A DNA stretch of 64,000 nucleotides from Pseudogulbenkiania subflava DSM 22618 (GTDB lineage: Bacteria; Pseudomonadota; Gammaproteobacteria; Burkholderiales; Chromobacteriaceae), in the NCBI RefSeq assembly GCF_900177275.1, contig NZ_FXAG01000004.1, positions 1 to 64,000 of the forward strand, in the 5' to 3' direction. The stretch's first letter is position 1, and each line of letters starts with the position of its first letter. A program made the translations under genes and the position numbers. The notes beneath the pieces were generated by a model, which saw only the letters and a list, made by a program, of their open reading frames with translations, ran no database searches and was not told where the DNA came from. Positions 54,851 through 63,909 of this stretch are shown in pieces.

Positions 54851-55854
54851 CAGTGATAGCCCCCGTCACCCGCCCGCACCTTGCCGCGGAACACCCAGTA
54901 ACCCAGCGCCGTGTATACCAAAATGATCGGGATGATGATGAGCGCACCGACCAGCGCGAAGGCTTGACTGCTACGCGGCGCGGCGGCCTGCCAGATCGTG
55001 ACCGAGGGCGGTACCAGATGCGGCCAGATACTGATCAGAAAACCCACATAGCCCAGCGCGGCGATGGCCAGCGCCAGGAAATACGGCGCCTTCTCCTGAC
55101 GCCGGCTAACGGCTCGGAAGATCCCCCGCACGCACAGCGCCACCGCCACGGGCACCGGCAGCAGGTAGAACAGGTTGGGCAGGCTGAACCAGCGCCGCGC
55201 GATGGCCGGGTCGACCAGCGGCGTCCACAAGCTGACGAGCGCGATCATCAACAGCAGCAAGGCGGTGAGCGGGCGCATCAGCGCGAACATCTTGCGCTGC
55301 AGCTCGCCCTCGGTCTTGATGATCAGCCAGCCGCAACCCAGCACGGCGTAGGTCACCAAGAGCCCGAGGCCGGTGAACAGGCTGAACGGGGAGAGCCAGT
55401 CGAAGCCGCCGCCGGCGAACTCGCGGTTCAGCACCGGGATGCCCTGGATGTAGGCACCCAGCGCCACGCCCTGGAAGAAGGTGGCGCTACCCGAGCCGGC
55501 GATGAAGGCCAGATCCCACCAATGGCGCGTGCGTGTGGCCTTGGCACGAATCTCGAAGGCCACACCGCGAAAGATCAAGCCAACCAGCATCAGGATCAGC
55601 GGCAGGTACAAGGCCGACAGCACTGCCGAATAGACGACAGGAAAGGCGGCGAACAGCCCCGCCCCACCCAACACCAGCCAGGTTTCGTTGCCGTCCCAGA
55701 CCGGCGCCACGGTGTTCATCATCACGTCCCGCTCGGCTTCGTCCGGGAAGAACGGAAACAGGATGCCGATGCCCAGATCGAAGCCGTCCAGCATCACGTA
55801 GATGAACACCCCCAGAGCGATGATGCCCGCCCAGATCAACGACAGATCAAGCAT
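54850..55854 (-). CDS. cioB: Cytochrome bd (CIO-type) ubiquinol oxidase subunit II
   Basis: A 334-residue integral membrane protein, about nine helices, with YVMLDGFDLGIGILFPF, APVWDGNETWLVLGGAGLFA and FRGVAFEIRAKA, the CydB/CioB signatures. Length fits the shorter cyanide-insensitive type. It overlaps cioA by 8 bases. With CioA it forms a quinol oxidase reducing O2 to water. Confidence 0.93.
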   Translation of the reverse strand: MLDLSLIWAGIIALGVFIYVMLDGFDLGIGILFPFFPDEAERDVMMNTVAPVWDGNETWLVLGGAGLFAAFPVVYSAVLSALYLPLILMLVGLIFRGVAFEIRAKATRTRHWWDLAFIAGSGSATFFQGVALGAYIQGIPVLNREFAGGGFDWLSPFSLFTGLGLLVTYAVLGCGWLIIKTEGELQRKMFALMRPLTALLLLMIALVSLWTPLVDPAIARRWFSLPNLFYLLPVPVAVALCVRGIFRAVSRRQEKAPYFLALAIAALGYVGFLISIWPHLVPPSVTIWQAAAPRSSQAFALVGALIIIPIILVYTALGYWVFRGKVRAGDGGYH

Positions 55855-57289
55855 GATCGGCCCCTCCTTGTTGCTCGGATTCGATGCGGTCGTCGGCGCC
55901 GGATAGCGGACGCCGCCCGGAATAGGTGACGGTGGCGCCGATCGGCTCGCGCTCGCCCGCCGGGGTATGCTCGTCGGCCCCCGGGCCTTTGTGCAGCAGC
56001 TTGAGCAAGTAGTAGATGCCGGTGCCGAACACCAGGAAATACACCACCACGAAGATCATCAACGAGACGCCGACCTGCTGCCGGCTGACCGGAGACGCCG
56101 CGTCAGCCGTACGCAACAGGCCGTACACCACCCACGGCTGGCGCCCGGCCTCGGTGGTCACCCAGCCGGCCAGGAGAGCGATGAAGCCGGTCGGGCTCAT
56201 CAGCACAGTACAGCGCTGGAACCAGCTCGTCTCATACAGCCGCCCGCCCTTTCTCAGAGCCAGCGAGACAGCCGCCAGCAGGATCATCAACACCCCGAGC
56301 CCCACCATGACGCGGAAGCTCCAGAACACCACCAGCGAGTTGGGCCGGTCCTCCGGCGCGAAGCTCTTGAGCCCCTGGATCTCACCGTCCCAGCTGTGGG
56401 TCAGGATCAGGCTGCCCAGGTGAGGAATCGACACGGCGTAGCGTGTCTGTTCGGCCTCCATGTCGGGAATGCCGAACAGGTTGAGCGAGGTGCCGCCCTT
56501 CTCCGTCTCCCACAGGCCTTCCATCGCGGCGATCTTGGCCGGTTGGTGCTTCAGCGTGTTCAATCCGTGCGCGTCGCCGATCACGGCCTGTAGCGGTGCC
56601 AACACCAGCAGCATGCCGAGCGCCATCGAGAACGAGGTCTTGATCGCCTGGTCGCGCCGCCCCTTCAGCAAATGCCAGCCCGCCGTGCCAGCCACCAGCA
56701 GCGAGGTGGCGATGAAGGCCGACAGCGACATATGCAGCAGCCGGTACGGGAACGAGGGATTGAAGATCACCGCGAACCAGTCGGTCGGCACTATGCGGTT
56801 GTCGACGATGGCATAGCCGGCCGGGGTCTGCATCCAGCTGTTGGAAGCCAGAATCCAGAACGTGGAGATCAGCGTGCCCACCGCCACCATCACCGTGGCG
56901 GCAAAGTGCCCGCGGCGCCCTACCTTGTCCCAGCCGAACAGCATGATGCCGAGAAAGCCTGCTTCCAGGAAAAACGCGGTCAGCACCTCGTAGGTCAGCA
57001 GCGGCCCGGTCACGCTGCCGGCGAAGTTGGAGAAGGCGCTCCAGTTGGTTCCGAACTGGTAGCTCATCACCACGCCCGACACCACCCCCATGCCGAAGCC
57101 GACAGCGAACACGCGTGACCAGAAGCGGCACAGGTCGAGGTAGACCTGCCGGCCGGTCTTCAGCCACAGCCCCTCCAGCACCGCGATGAAGCTGGCGAGC
57201 CCGATGCTCAGGGCCGGGAATACGATATGGAACGAGACGGTAAAGGCAAACTGGATGCGAGCCAGCTCGAGTGCAGATAACACAGGCAT
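55847..57289 (-). CDS. cioA: Cytochrome bd (CIO-type) ubiquinol oxidase subunit I
   Basis: A 480-residue subunit with haem ligands in SFHIVFPALSIG (His20 area) and the GWVTTEAGRQPWVVYGLLRT signature; LTYEVLTAFFLEAGFLGIML is the haem b595/d region. The quinol-binding Q-loop is short, as in cyanide-insensitive oxidases rather than the long-Q-loop CydA of E. coli. Such oxidases also tolerate sulfide. Its ATG directly follows the TAA of the DUF934 gene. Confidence 0.93.
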   Translation of the reverse strand: MPVLSALELARIQFAFTVSFHIVFPALSIGLASFIAVLEGLWLKTGRQVYLDLCRFWSRVFAVGFGMGVVSGVVMSYQFGTNWSAFSNFAGSVTGPLLTYEVLTAFFLEAGFLGIMLFGWDKVGRRGHFAATVMVAVGTLISTFWILASNSWMQTPAGYAIVDNRIVPTDWFAVIFNPSFPYRLLHMSLSAFIATSLLVAGTAGWHLLKGRRDQAIKTSFSMALGMLLVLAPLQAVIGDAHGLNTLKHQPAKIAAMEGLWETEKGGTSLNLFGIPDMEAEQTRYAVSIPHLGSLILTHSWDGEIQGLKSFAPEDRPNSLVVFWSFRVMVGLGVLMILLAAVSLALRKGGRLYETSWFQRCTVLMSPTGFIALLAGWVTTEAGRQPWVVYGLLRTADAASPVSRQQVGVSLMIFVVVYFLVFGTGIYYLLKLLHKGPGADEHTPAGEREPIGATVTYSGRRPLSGADDRIESEQQGGADHA

Positions 57290-57850
57290 TTAGGGCTCCC
57301 AGTGCTCGTCTGGCAGGGACGGTGCGGCCTCGGCACGTTTGCGGAACAGCGGCACCGGATCGTCGACAGAGCCTTGATAACGAATAGTGTAGGCAGCCAG
57401 CCCCTTGAGCGCATCCCGGATATCCTTGTCGGCACGCACTTCGAAGCTGTCGAAGCCGCAGCGGCGCATGTAGAACAGCTGGTCGCGCAGCACGTCGCCG
57501 ATCGCCCGCAGCTCGCCGCGAAAGCCGTAGCGGGTGCGCAGCAAATAGGCCACGCTGTAGCCACGGCCGTCGCGGAACGACGGGAAATCGACCGCGATCA
57601 GCGGCAGGTCTAGCAGTTCGCAGGCCACGTCCTCGTACTCGTCATCGCTGGCGATCCAGACGCCAGTGGACGATGGGTCGAACGACTCGGTGCCATCACG
57701 TAGCGTGCGCCAGAGCGGCAGCGGCAGAATGACTCGTTGCATGGCGTGCTCGGCGAGTCGCGACAGTGCCGTCTCGCTATCGTGCAGCAGCAGCCACTCG
57801 TCCACGACGATATCGGCGCCGGCGGGCAGGACACGAATAATGTGTTTCAT
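57290..57850 (-). CDS. DUF934 family protein, sulfite-reductase partner
   Basis: A 186-residue protein with VRADKDIRDALKG near the end and DFPSFRDGRGYSVAYLLRTR in the middle, which define DUF934. These proteins occur next to CysI in many proteobacteria and are thought to assist assimilatory sulfite reduction, perhaps in electron supply. ATG at 57850 begins MKHIIRVLP, one base before the preceding cysI stop codon region; the longer frame is an artefact of cysI sequence. Confidence 0.85.
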   Translation of the reverse strand: MKHIIRVLPAGADIVVDEWLLLHDSETALSRLAEHAMQRVILPLPLWRTLRDGTESFDPSSTGVWIASDDEYEDVACELLDLPLIAVDFPSFRDGRGYSVAYLLRTRYGFRGELRAIGDVLRDQLFYMRRCGFDSFEVRADKDIRDALKGLAAYTIRYQGSVDDPVPLFRKRAEAAPSLPDEHWEP

Positions 57851-57851
57851 C

Positions 57852-59516
57852 TCACACTCCTTCCTGCGCGTAGACCCGTTCCTTGAACGGCGCGAGCCCG
57901 ATGCGGGTGTAGGTTTCGCTGAACGATTCGTCGCCGGCACGGTGCGTGCAGAAGGTGGCGACGATCTTGTCGATCACGTCGGGCATCTCCTCGGCGCGGA
58001 AGGCACGGCCGATCACCTTGCCGATGGCCGCCTCCAGCCCCTGGTTGCCGCCGAGCGTGACCTGGTACCACTCCTCCCCATTCTTATCGACACCGAGCAC
58101 ACCAATATTGCCGAGATGGTGGTGCCCGCAGGCATTGACGCAGCCGGAGATGTTGAGCGACAGCTCGCCCAGATCATGCAGAAAGTCCAGATTCTGAAAG
58201 CGCGCCTGGATCGCCTGCGCCACCGGGATGGAACGGGCGTTGGCGAGCGAGCAGTAATCGCCGCCGGGACAGGCGATGACGTCGGTCAAGAGGCCGATAT
58301 TGGCGGTGGCGAGCCCGGCGGCCTCGGCCTCCTGCCACAGAGCGTAGAGATCGCGCTGACGCACGTCCGGCAGGATCAGGTTCTGCTCGTGGCTGACCCG
58401 GATCTCGCCGAAACCGTACTGCTCCGCCCAATCGGCCACGGCGCGCATCTGGGCGCTGGTGACGTCGCCCGGCGGCGCTGCCATGCCCGGCTTGGTCGAC
58501 AGCGTCACGCAGGCATAACCCGCCACCTGGTGAGCGTGCACGTTGCGGCGGCACCAGCGCGCGAAGGCCGGGCTCGCTTGGCGCTGCGCCGCGACGATGG
58601 CGGCGTCGCCCTCGGCATCGGCGTACGGCGGCTGGGCAAAATGCGCAGCGACTCGCAGGTACTCGGCCTTGGTAATCGTCGCCGGGCTGTCCTTGATCTG
58701 CTCCCATTCACGCTCGACTTCGGTGGAGAAGGCGTCGGCACCCAAGGCCTGCACCAGTATCTTGATGCGCGCCTTGTACTTGTTGTCGCGCCGGCCATGG
58801 CGGTTGTAGACACGCAGCACCGCCTCGACGTAGGTCGTCAGATGGCGCCACGGTAGTGCCTCGCGAATCACCGTGCCCAGCATCGGCGTACGCCCCAGGC
58901 CACCGCCGACCAGCACTTTCAGCAAAGCCTCACCCTGCTCTCCTCGGTACAGATAAAGCCCTACGTCGTGCGCCTTGACCGCGGCACGGTCGGTGGCCGA
59001 CGAGGAAATCGCGATCTTGAACTTGCGCGGCAGGAAGGCGAACTCGGGGTTCATCGTCGACCACTGCCGCAGGATTTCCGCTAGCGGGCGCGGGTCCATC
59101 ACCTCGTCGGCAGCGACGCCGGCGAACTGCTCGGTGGTGATGTTGCGCACCACGTTGCCCGAGGTCTGGATGGCGTGCATTTCCGCTTCGGCCAGCCGGT
59201 CCATGATGTCCGGCGCGTCTTCCAGATGGATCCAGTTGAACTGGACGTTCTGGCGCGTGGTGAAATGGCCGTAGCCCCGGTCCCAGCGCTCGGCGATCTC
59301 CGCCAGCACCCGCAACTGGTTGGCGGACAGCGTGCCGTAGGGGATGGCGACGCGCAGCATGTAGGCGTGGCGCTGGAGATAGAGCCCGTTCTGCAGCCGC
59401 AAAGGCAGGAACTCCTCCTCCGACAAGGCGCCGGACAGACGCCGCGCCACCTGGTCGCGGAACTGCGCGGTGCGCTGCTCCAGCAGTTCCAGATCATATT
59501 GGTCGTATCGGTACAT
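57852..59516 (-). CDS. cysI: Sulfite reductase haemoprotein (nitrite/sulfite reductase)
   Basis: A 554-residue sirohaem enzyme with two ferredoxin-like halves. The [4Fe-4S]/sirohaem ligands are in VIACPGGDYCSLA and ISGCVNACGHHHLGNIG; HFTTRQNVQFNWI and TRQNVQ-type stretches bind sirohaem carboxylates. It reduces sulfite to sulfide. The ATG at 59516 gives MYRYDQYDLELLEQRTAQFR, the usual start of this group; an ATG four codons upstream is less likely. No cysJ flavoprotein is nearby. Head of an apparent operon with DUF934 and cioAB. Confidence 0.9.
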   Translation of the reverse strand: MYRYDQYDLELLEQRTAQFRDQVARRLSGALSEEEFLPLRLQNGLYLQRHAYMLRVAIPYGTLSANQLRVLAEIAERWDRGYGHFTTRQNVQFNWIHLEDAPDIMDRLAEAEMHAIQTSGNVVRNITTEQFAGVAADEVMDPRPLAEILRQWSTMNPEFAFLPRKFKIAISSSATDRAAVKAHDVGLYLYRGEQGEALLKVLVGGGLGRTPMLGTVIREALPWRHLTTYVEAVLRVYNRHGRRDNKYKARIKILVQALGADAFSTEVEREWEQIKDSPATITKAEYLRVAAHFAQPPYADAEGDAAIVAAQRQASPAFARWCRRNVHAHQVAGYACVTLSTKPGMAAPPGDVTSAQMRAVADWAEQYGFGEIRVSHEQNLILPDVRQRDLYALWQEAEAAGLATANIGLLTDVIACPGGDYCSLANARSIPVAQAIQARFQNLDFLHDLGELSLNISGCVNACGHHHLGNIGVLGVDKNGEEWYQVTLGGNQGLEAAIGKVIGRAFRAEEMPDVIDKIVATFCTHRAGDESFSETYTRIGLAPFKERVYAQEGV

Positions 59517-59682
59517 AGGGTTTCCCATGGCAAGACAGTGGATGCCTTACAGTCTGCGCCGACAGACAAAGCGGTAACAGAATCAGAAAAATGATATTTT
59601 TGCGTATCAGATGAAGCGCCTATTCCATTAGTCGGCTACGCTTTTGCATCTTGAGCGCTAGCAGTACGGCATGCGAATTTTC

Positions 59683-59789
59683 AATTCTCTCAGCGATACG
59701 GAGTCCTCATGTACTCCGTGTCCATTCCGGTTCCTGTGCGCTGGCGGCACTCAACCTGCCTTGGCTCGCTCGCCTACTGAAACAGGCTC
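59683..59789. mobile_element. MITE-related fragment, near-identical to 41132-41228
   Basis: From CTCTCAGCGATACGGAGTCC to CTCGCCTACTG it matches the second half of the 41007 element, including a block of about 45 identical bases. It ends GAAACAGGCTC, reminiscent of the terminal repeat GAGCCTGTTTC. The left end is not recognisable, so it is probably a truncated element. It lies 23 bases upstream of the MocR start codon. Confidence 0.6.
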
Positions 59790-59811
59790 ACACGACCGCA
59801 GAGGTGCAAGC

Positions 59812-61236
59812 ATGAAACGCTATGAGGAAGTGGCCGAACTGCTGGCGGCGGACATTCGCAGCGGCCGGCTCGCGCCCGGCACCCGCCTGCCGTCGATCCG
59901 CAAGGTGATCGCCCAATACGGCGTCAGCCCGGCCACCGCCTTCCAGGCTTACTACCGGCTGGAGGAGCGCGGACTGGTGCGGGCACGCGAGCGCTCCGGC
60001 TATTACGTCGCCGGCAGCGGCCTCGCCCACCCGGCCGAACCGGCGAGCGCTCCGGCACCGCGCATCTCGGCGGCGGTCGACATCAGCGAACTGGTGTTCT
60101 CCGTGCTGGGTGCGGTGCAAGACCGCGACATGCTGCCGCTGGGCTCGGCCTTTCCCTCGCCGCTGCTGTTCCCGCTACCGCGGCTGGCCAAATCGCTGGC
60201 CTCGACCGCCCGCTTCATCGACCCGTGGGACACCGTGGCCAGCCTGCCGCCCGGCAACACCGCCCTGCGCCAACAGATCGCCCTGCGCTATCTCGGTATG
60301 GGCATGCCGCAGCCGCCCGAGCACATCATCGTCACCAATGGCGCGCTGGAGGCGCTCAACCTGTGCCTTGCTGCCGTCGCGCGGCCGGGGGACCTGATCG
60401 CCATCGAATCGCCGGGCTTCTACGCTGCCTCGCAGGCGCTAGAGCGACTGAACATGAAGGCGATCGAGATCCCGGTACATCCCAAGGAGGGCGTCGACTT
60501 GGCAGCGCTGGCCACCGCACTCCAACGCCACCCGGTCAAGGCCTGCTGGTTCATGACCACGTTCCAGAACCCGATGGGCGCCACCATGGACGAGGGGAAG
60601 AAGAAAGAACTGGTCGAACTGCTGGAGAAACACGACATCCCACTGATCGAGGACGATGTCTACGGCGAGCTCTACTTCGGCCAACGCCACCCGCTGCCCG
60701 CCAAGGCCTTCGACCGCAAGGGGCTGGTGATGCACTGTAGCTCGTTTTCCAAGACGCTGGCACCGGGCTACCGCATCGGCTGGGTTGCGCCGGGGCGCTT
60801 CGGCAAGGAGATTGAGCGGCTGAAGCTGATGACTACGCTGTCGGCCAGCGTGCCGGCCCAGGTAGCCATCGCCGATTACCTGCACGGCGGTGGCTACGAC
60901 AAGCATCTGCGCAAGCTGCGCCATGCCCTGGAGGGGCAACTGCTGAGTCTGAACGACGCGCTGGCACGCCACTTTCCAGCCGAGGTACGCGTCTCCCGCC
61001 CCAGTGGCGGCTATTTCCTGTGGGTGGAGTTTCCCGAAGGCTTCGATACTCTGGCGCTGCACCGACAGGCGGCCGAACTCGGCATCAGCATCGCGCCGGG
61101 GCCGATCTTCTCGCCAAGCCGGCAATACCGGCACTGCATCCGCCTCAACTACGGCGCGCCGTGGGGTGAGGCATATGAGCACGGCATGGCGATGCTGGGA
61201 AGGCTGGTACGCACGTTGATGCAGTCCAAGGCATGA
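59812..61236 (+). CDS. MocR-type regulator (GntR helix-turn-helix fused to aminotransferase)
   Basis: A 474-residue protein. Residues 1-75 are a GntR winged helix (YEEVAELLAADIRSGRLAPG, LPSIRKVIAQYGVSPATAFQ); residues about 100-470 are a class I aminotransferase with ESPGFYAASQALE, EDDVYGELYFG and the PLP lysine in CSSFSKTLAPGYRIGW. MocR proteins sense an amino-type ligand through PLP. Divergent from cysI, so control of the sulfur unit is possible but unproven. The ATG at 59812 follows AGAGGTGC; upstream frame is mobile-element sequence. Confidence 0.9.
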   Translation: MKRYEEVAELLAADIRSGRLAPGTRLPSIRKVIAQYGVSPATAFQAYYRLEERGLVRARERSGYYVAGSGLAHPAEPASAPAPRISAAVDISELVFSVLGAVQDRDMLPLGSAFPSPLLFPLPRLAKSLASTARFIDPWDTVASLPPGNTALRQQIALRYLGMGMPQPPEHIIVTNGALEALNLCLAAVARPGDLIAIESPGFYAASQALERLNMKAIEIPVHPKEGVDLAALATALQRHPVKACWFMTTFQNPMGATMDEGKKKELVELLEKHDIPLIEDDVYGELYFGQRHPLPAKAFDRKGLVMHCSSFSKTLAPGYRIGWVAPGRFGKEIERLKLMTTLSASVPAQVAIADYLHGGGYDKHLRKLRHALEGQLLSLNDALARHFPAEVRVSRPSGGYFLWVEFPEGFDTLALHRQAAELGISIAPGPIFSPSRQYRHCIRLNYGAPWGEAYEHGMAMLGRLVRTLMQSKA

Positions 61237-61312
61237 AGTAGGCAAGATGGACTAGCACGGCTAAAACCACCGGAGGATGGTGGCTTACAAAGAGCGGGAG
61301 TATGGTGGACCA

Positions 61313-61711
61313 ATGAAAGCGAAGACTCCCCTGCCCTTGGTCTACGCCTGCTCCGGCTGTTCCAGCGCCGCCCAGATGGCCAACGATTTTGCCCTGAAGC
61401 TGACCCGCGAAGGCTTGGCCGAGATGTCCTGCATCTCGGGAGTCGGAGGCGGCGTGCCGGCGCTGGTACGGCTGGCCCGCTCCGGCCGGCCGGTGCTGGC
61501 ACTGGACGGCTGTCCGCTAGCCTGCGTCAAGGCCTGTCTCGCCAACGCCGGGGTCAGTGCCGACCGGCACGTGGTGCTATCGGAATTCGGCGTGGTCAAG
61601 CGCAAGCATCACGATTACGACGCTGCCGAGGCCGAACGACTGTGGCCGCGGATACAGACCGAGTCGGAAGCCCTTGCCGACCAGCCCCGGGGCGACGAAA
61701 ACAAAGGCTGA
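61313..61711 (+). CDS. Putative zinc-binding DGC-domain protein
   Basis: A 132-residue protein with PLVYACSGCSSAAQMANDF, the DGC motif LALDGCPLACVKACL and many cysteines arranged as metal ligands (Cys17, Cys20 and the CPLACVKAC group). Family PF08859 is annotated as putative zinc-binding; function unknown. Cys content and position suggest ties with the sulfur genes across the MocR gene. Its last codons lie in a terminator hairpin. Confidence 0.85.
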   Translation: MKAKTPLPLVYACSGCSSAAQMANDFALKLTREGLAEMSCISGVGGGVPALVRLARSGRPVLALDGCPLACVKACLANAGVSADRHVVLSEFGVVKRKHHDYDAAEAERLWPRIQTESEALADQPRGDENKG

Positions 61712-61728
61712 ACCGCCCGGGTTCAGCC
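61706..61728. terminator. Convergent terminator overlapping both stop codons
   Basis: GGCTGAAC (61706-61713) pairs with GTTCAGCC (61721-61728); the DGC stop TGA (61709-61711) and the stop of the opposing gene (61723-61725) are inside the stems. On the minus strand TTTGTTTTCG follows, so termination there is likely. Confidence 0.65.
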
Positions 61729-62733
61729 TGTGCCGAAATTTTCTTCCAGCTCGCGGATCGCTTGCCGGGTGACCCTGGCGGGCACCACTACACGGCGCAC
61801 CGGTGGCGTCTCTCCCAGGAGCACCTCTTCGAAGCAGATCGGGTGGCCATTGCCCGACTCGTCATCCGGCTGCAACACTCCCATGCGGTCGAGGTTGAGC
61901 GTGACGCTGCGGCTGCTGAAATAATCGGACGGATGCTCCAGTATCTGCCGCACTTCGCGCAGCTTGCCGTCCAGGGTAAGCTCGGCCTTGCGTGCCGCCA
62001 AGTCGGTACGCGCCGCCTCGAAACGGCTTTGCAGCGCCAGCGGCGAATCGGGCAAGGCCGGCCCCTGGTCCGCCATGGCATCCACCACGAGCTGGCCGGG
62101 AGCGCGCAGGGTCTTCAGCTTCAGCTCGACGCGCAACAGCTCGCTTTCCAGCTCGACCCGCTGTGCCTCCTTGTCGCGCAAGCGACGGGCGATCACCCCG
62201 GTGAGGCGCTCTACCCCCCGTTCGGCCAAGCGCGGGACAAATTCGTCGAGCGTGGCGCTGGGCAGGGTCAGGCGGTGGTTGTCGAAGCTGACCACCAGTT
62301 GCGGCACCTCGGCGACCACTTCACCGTTCTGGCTGACCATGCCCAAGCGCTGGTTGTCGCTGCGCTGCATGATGAGCAGGCAGAAAGCCACATCGCCGTT
62401 GCCGGGCCGGGCGAAGAAGGCGTCCAGTTCGGAACTGGTATGCAGCAGATCGAGCAGACTGGCGGGCGAGGAAAAGAACATCCCCAGGCGGCGGTCGCTG
62501 GTGAAGCCGCGCCAGGACAGTTCCAGCACCTCCGGCAGGTCCTGCGTCAGCTGCTCGGCAAAATCCAGCGTGCGTGCCATGCCCCGCAGCAACACGCGCG
62601 GATAGCCGGTGACCAGGCGCAGGCGCGGCTCGACCATCTCGACCACCCGCTCCAGCTCGGCCTGCAGCTGCCGCCGCGGCTTGGCTGAACCGTGACGGGG
62701 GCTCAATAACAGGTCGAGCAGTCGCTTCAGCAT
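61723..62733 (-). CDS. Conserved-looking protein of unknown function, coiled-coil
   Basis: A 336-residue cytoplasmic protein I do not recognise. An N-terminal helical part (1-110), a mixed part with VAFCLLIMQRSDNQRLGMVS, and a helical stretch (about 175-265: RRLRDKEAQRVELESELLRV, FEAARTDLAARKAELTLDGK) likely to form a coiled coil, then a beta-type tail CFEEVLLGETPPVRRVVVPA. No signal peptide or membrane helix. Good coding character and its terminator support a real gene; the start has no clear ribosome-binding site. Confidence 0.65.
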   Translation of the reverse strand: MLKRLLDLLLSPRHGSAKPRRQLQAELERVVEMVEPRLRLVTGYPRVLLRGMARTLDFAEQLTQDLPEVLELSWRGFTSDRRLGMFFSSPASLLDLLHTSSELDAFFARPGNGDVAFCLLIMQRSDNQRLGMVSQNGEVVAEVPQLVVSFDNHRLTLPSATLDEFVPRLAERGVERLTGVIARRLRDKEAQRVELESELLRVELKLKTLRAPGQLVVDAMADQGPALPDSPLALQSRFEAARTDLAARKAELTLDGKLREVRQILEHPSDYFSSRSVTLNLDRMGVLQPDDESGNGHPICFEEVLLGETPPVRRVVVPARVTRQAIRELEENFGTG

Positions 62734-62774
62734 GCGGAATTACCAAGTAAAAGTGGGCGGGTTTGGATGGCGCA

Positions 62775-63503
62775 TCAGAACCGCTCGTCTTCACGCAGGT
62801 AACGCCATTGTCCGGTCGGCAGATCACCCAGCATGACGTTGCCGATACGCACCCGCTTCAGCCCCACCACGTACAGGCCGACGAGCTCGCACATGCGACG
62901 GATCTGGCGCTTCTTGCCTTCGCGCAGGATGAAACGCAGCTGGTCTTCGTTCTGCCAGCTGACCTTGGCCGGGCGCAGCGGCTGGCCGTCGAGCGACAGG
63001 CCATGGTTGAGCAGTTTCAGGCCTTCGGGACTCAGCTCGCCGGTGACGCGTACCAGGTACTCCTTTTCCACGGTGGAATTCTCGCCGATCAGCCGTTTGG
63101 CCACCACGCCGTCCTGGGTCAGCACCAGGAGGCCGACCGAATCGATATCGAGCCGGCCGGCGGGCGCCAACCCCTTGAGGTGATTGGGGCTGAAGCGGAT
63201 GCCACTCTTGTCGCCCTCCCAGTGATTGGCCGGCACCGCCAGCATGGCGGCGGGCTTGTAGCCCTTTTCCGCCTGGCCTGAAACATAACCCACCGGTTTG
63301 TTGAGCAGGATGGTGACGCGCTCCGACTGCGCCTTCTTCGCGCGCGGGTCGAGTTCGATGTGTTGATGCGGCAGCACCTTGAAGCCGAGCACCGCCACCT
63401 GGCCGTCCACTTTCACCCAGCCCTGCTCGATGTAGCTGTCGGCTTCGCGGCGCGAACAGATACCAAGCTCGGCGAGACGTTTAGAAAGGCGTACGGGTTC
63501 CAT
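62775..63503 (-). CDS. rluF: 23S rRNA pseudouridine synthase, RluF-like
   Basis: A 242-residue RsuA-family enzyme: S4 RNA-binding domain (about 3-60: [20 protein letters not shown]) and catalytic domain with the aspartate in [16 protein letters not shown], then [20 protein letters not shown] and [20 protein letters not shown]. The closest known member by pattern is RluF, which modifies 23S rRNA near position 2604. The charged C-terminal tail of E. coli RluF is absent. ATG at 63503 has CAGGA upstream. Confidence 0.88.
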   Translation of the reverse strand: MEPVRLSKRLAELGICSRREADSYIEQGWVKVDGQVAVLGFKVLPHQHIELDPRAKKAQSERVTILLNKPVGYVSGQAEKGYKPAAMLAVPANHWEGDKSGIRFSPNHLKGLAPAGRLDIDSVGLLVLTQDGVVAKRLIGENSTVEKEYLVRVTGELSPEGLKLLNHGLSLDGQPLRPAKVSWQNEDQLRFILREGKKRQIRRMCELVGLYVVGLKRVRIGNVMLGDLPTGQWRYLREDERF

Positions 63504-63909
63504 GGCACATCCTGAAAGAAAAAAGCGGCTGCATGGCCGCCCGGTTGATCTGGCCCGTATTGTAGGAGATAAGGCGGGCGGAGGCCATGACGGCATGCGC
63601 GCGGCAGGGCGTCGTCGGTCCGCTCAGGGTGGCAAAAAAAAACCGGGCCCGCCGCTGGCGGACCCGGACAAGGGACCAATTACCAATATCGAAGCAAACC
63701 TGAAATCGGAGAAGGCGCGACGTCAAGACAGCCGAAACTCCCCAAAAAGCGTCCAGCGCCCGAACCGGATCCGCGGAGGGGCGGAAGCGCCGGTTCACAT
63801 TCAGTGCTTGATAGGTCGTCACTATAGCGGCGGATTCGTCATCGCGATATTCGTAAAAATTCTTACCATTCCAATTGAAACTCAAATAACAAATAAAAGA
63901 CAAAATGCA
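63504..63909. other. Intergenic region at the right end
   Basis: No gene is supported. A minus-strand terminator lies at 63634-63667. The right half (63780-63905) is AT-rich with ATAAAAG-type sequence and may be leader or 3' untranslated DNA of the gene entering from the right. An open frame at 63481-63903 overlaps the rluF start and has no family features. Confidence 0.5.
63634..63667 (-). terminator. Rho-independent terminator, minus strand
   Basis: An 11-bp stem (63643-63653 with 63657-63667, one mismatch) and 3-base loop, followed on the minus strand by a run of nine T. It would end the transcript that enters the window from the right. Confidence 0.8.

Noticed and set aside
63481-63903. 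140-codon minus-strand frame at the right end
   Set aside because: Overlaps the rluF start and crosses a strong terminator; no domain.
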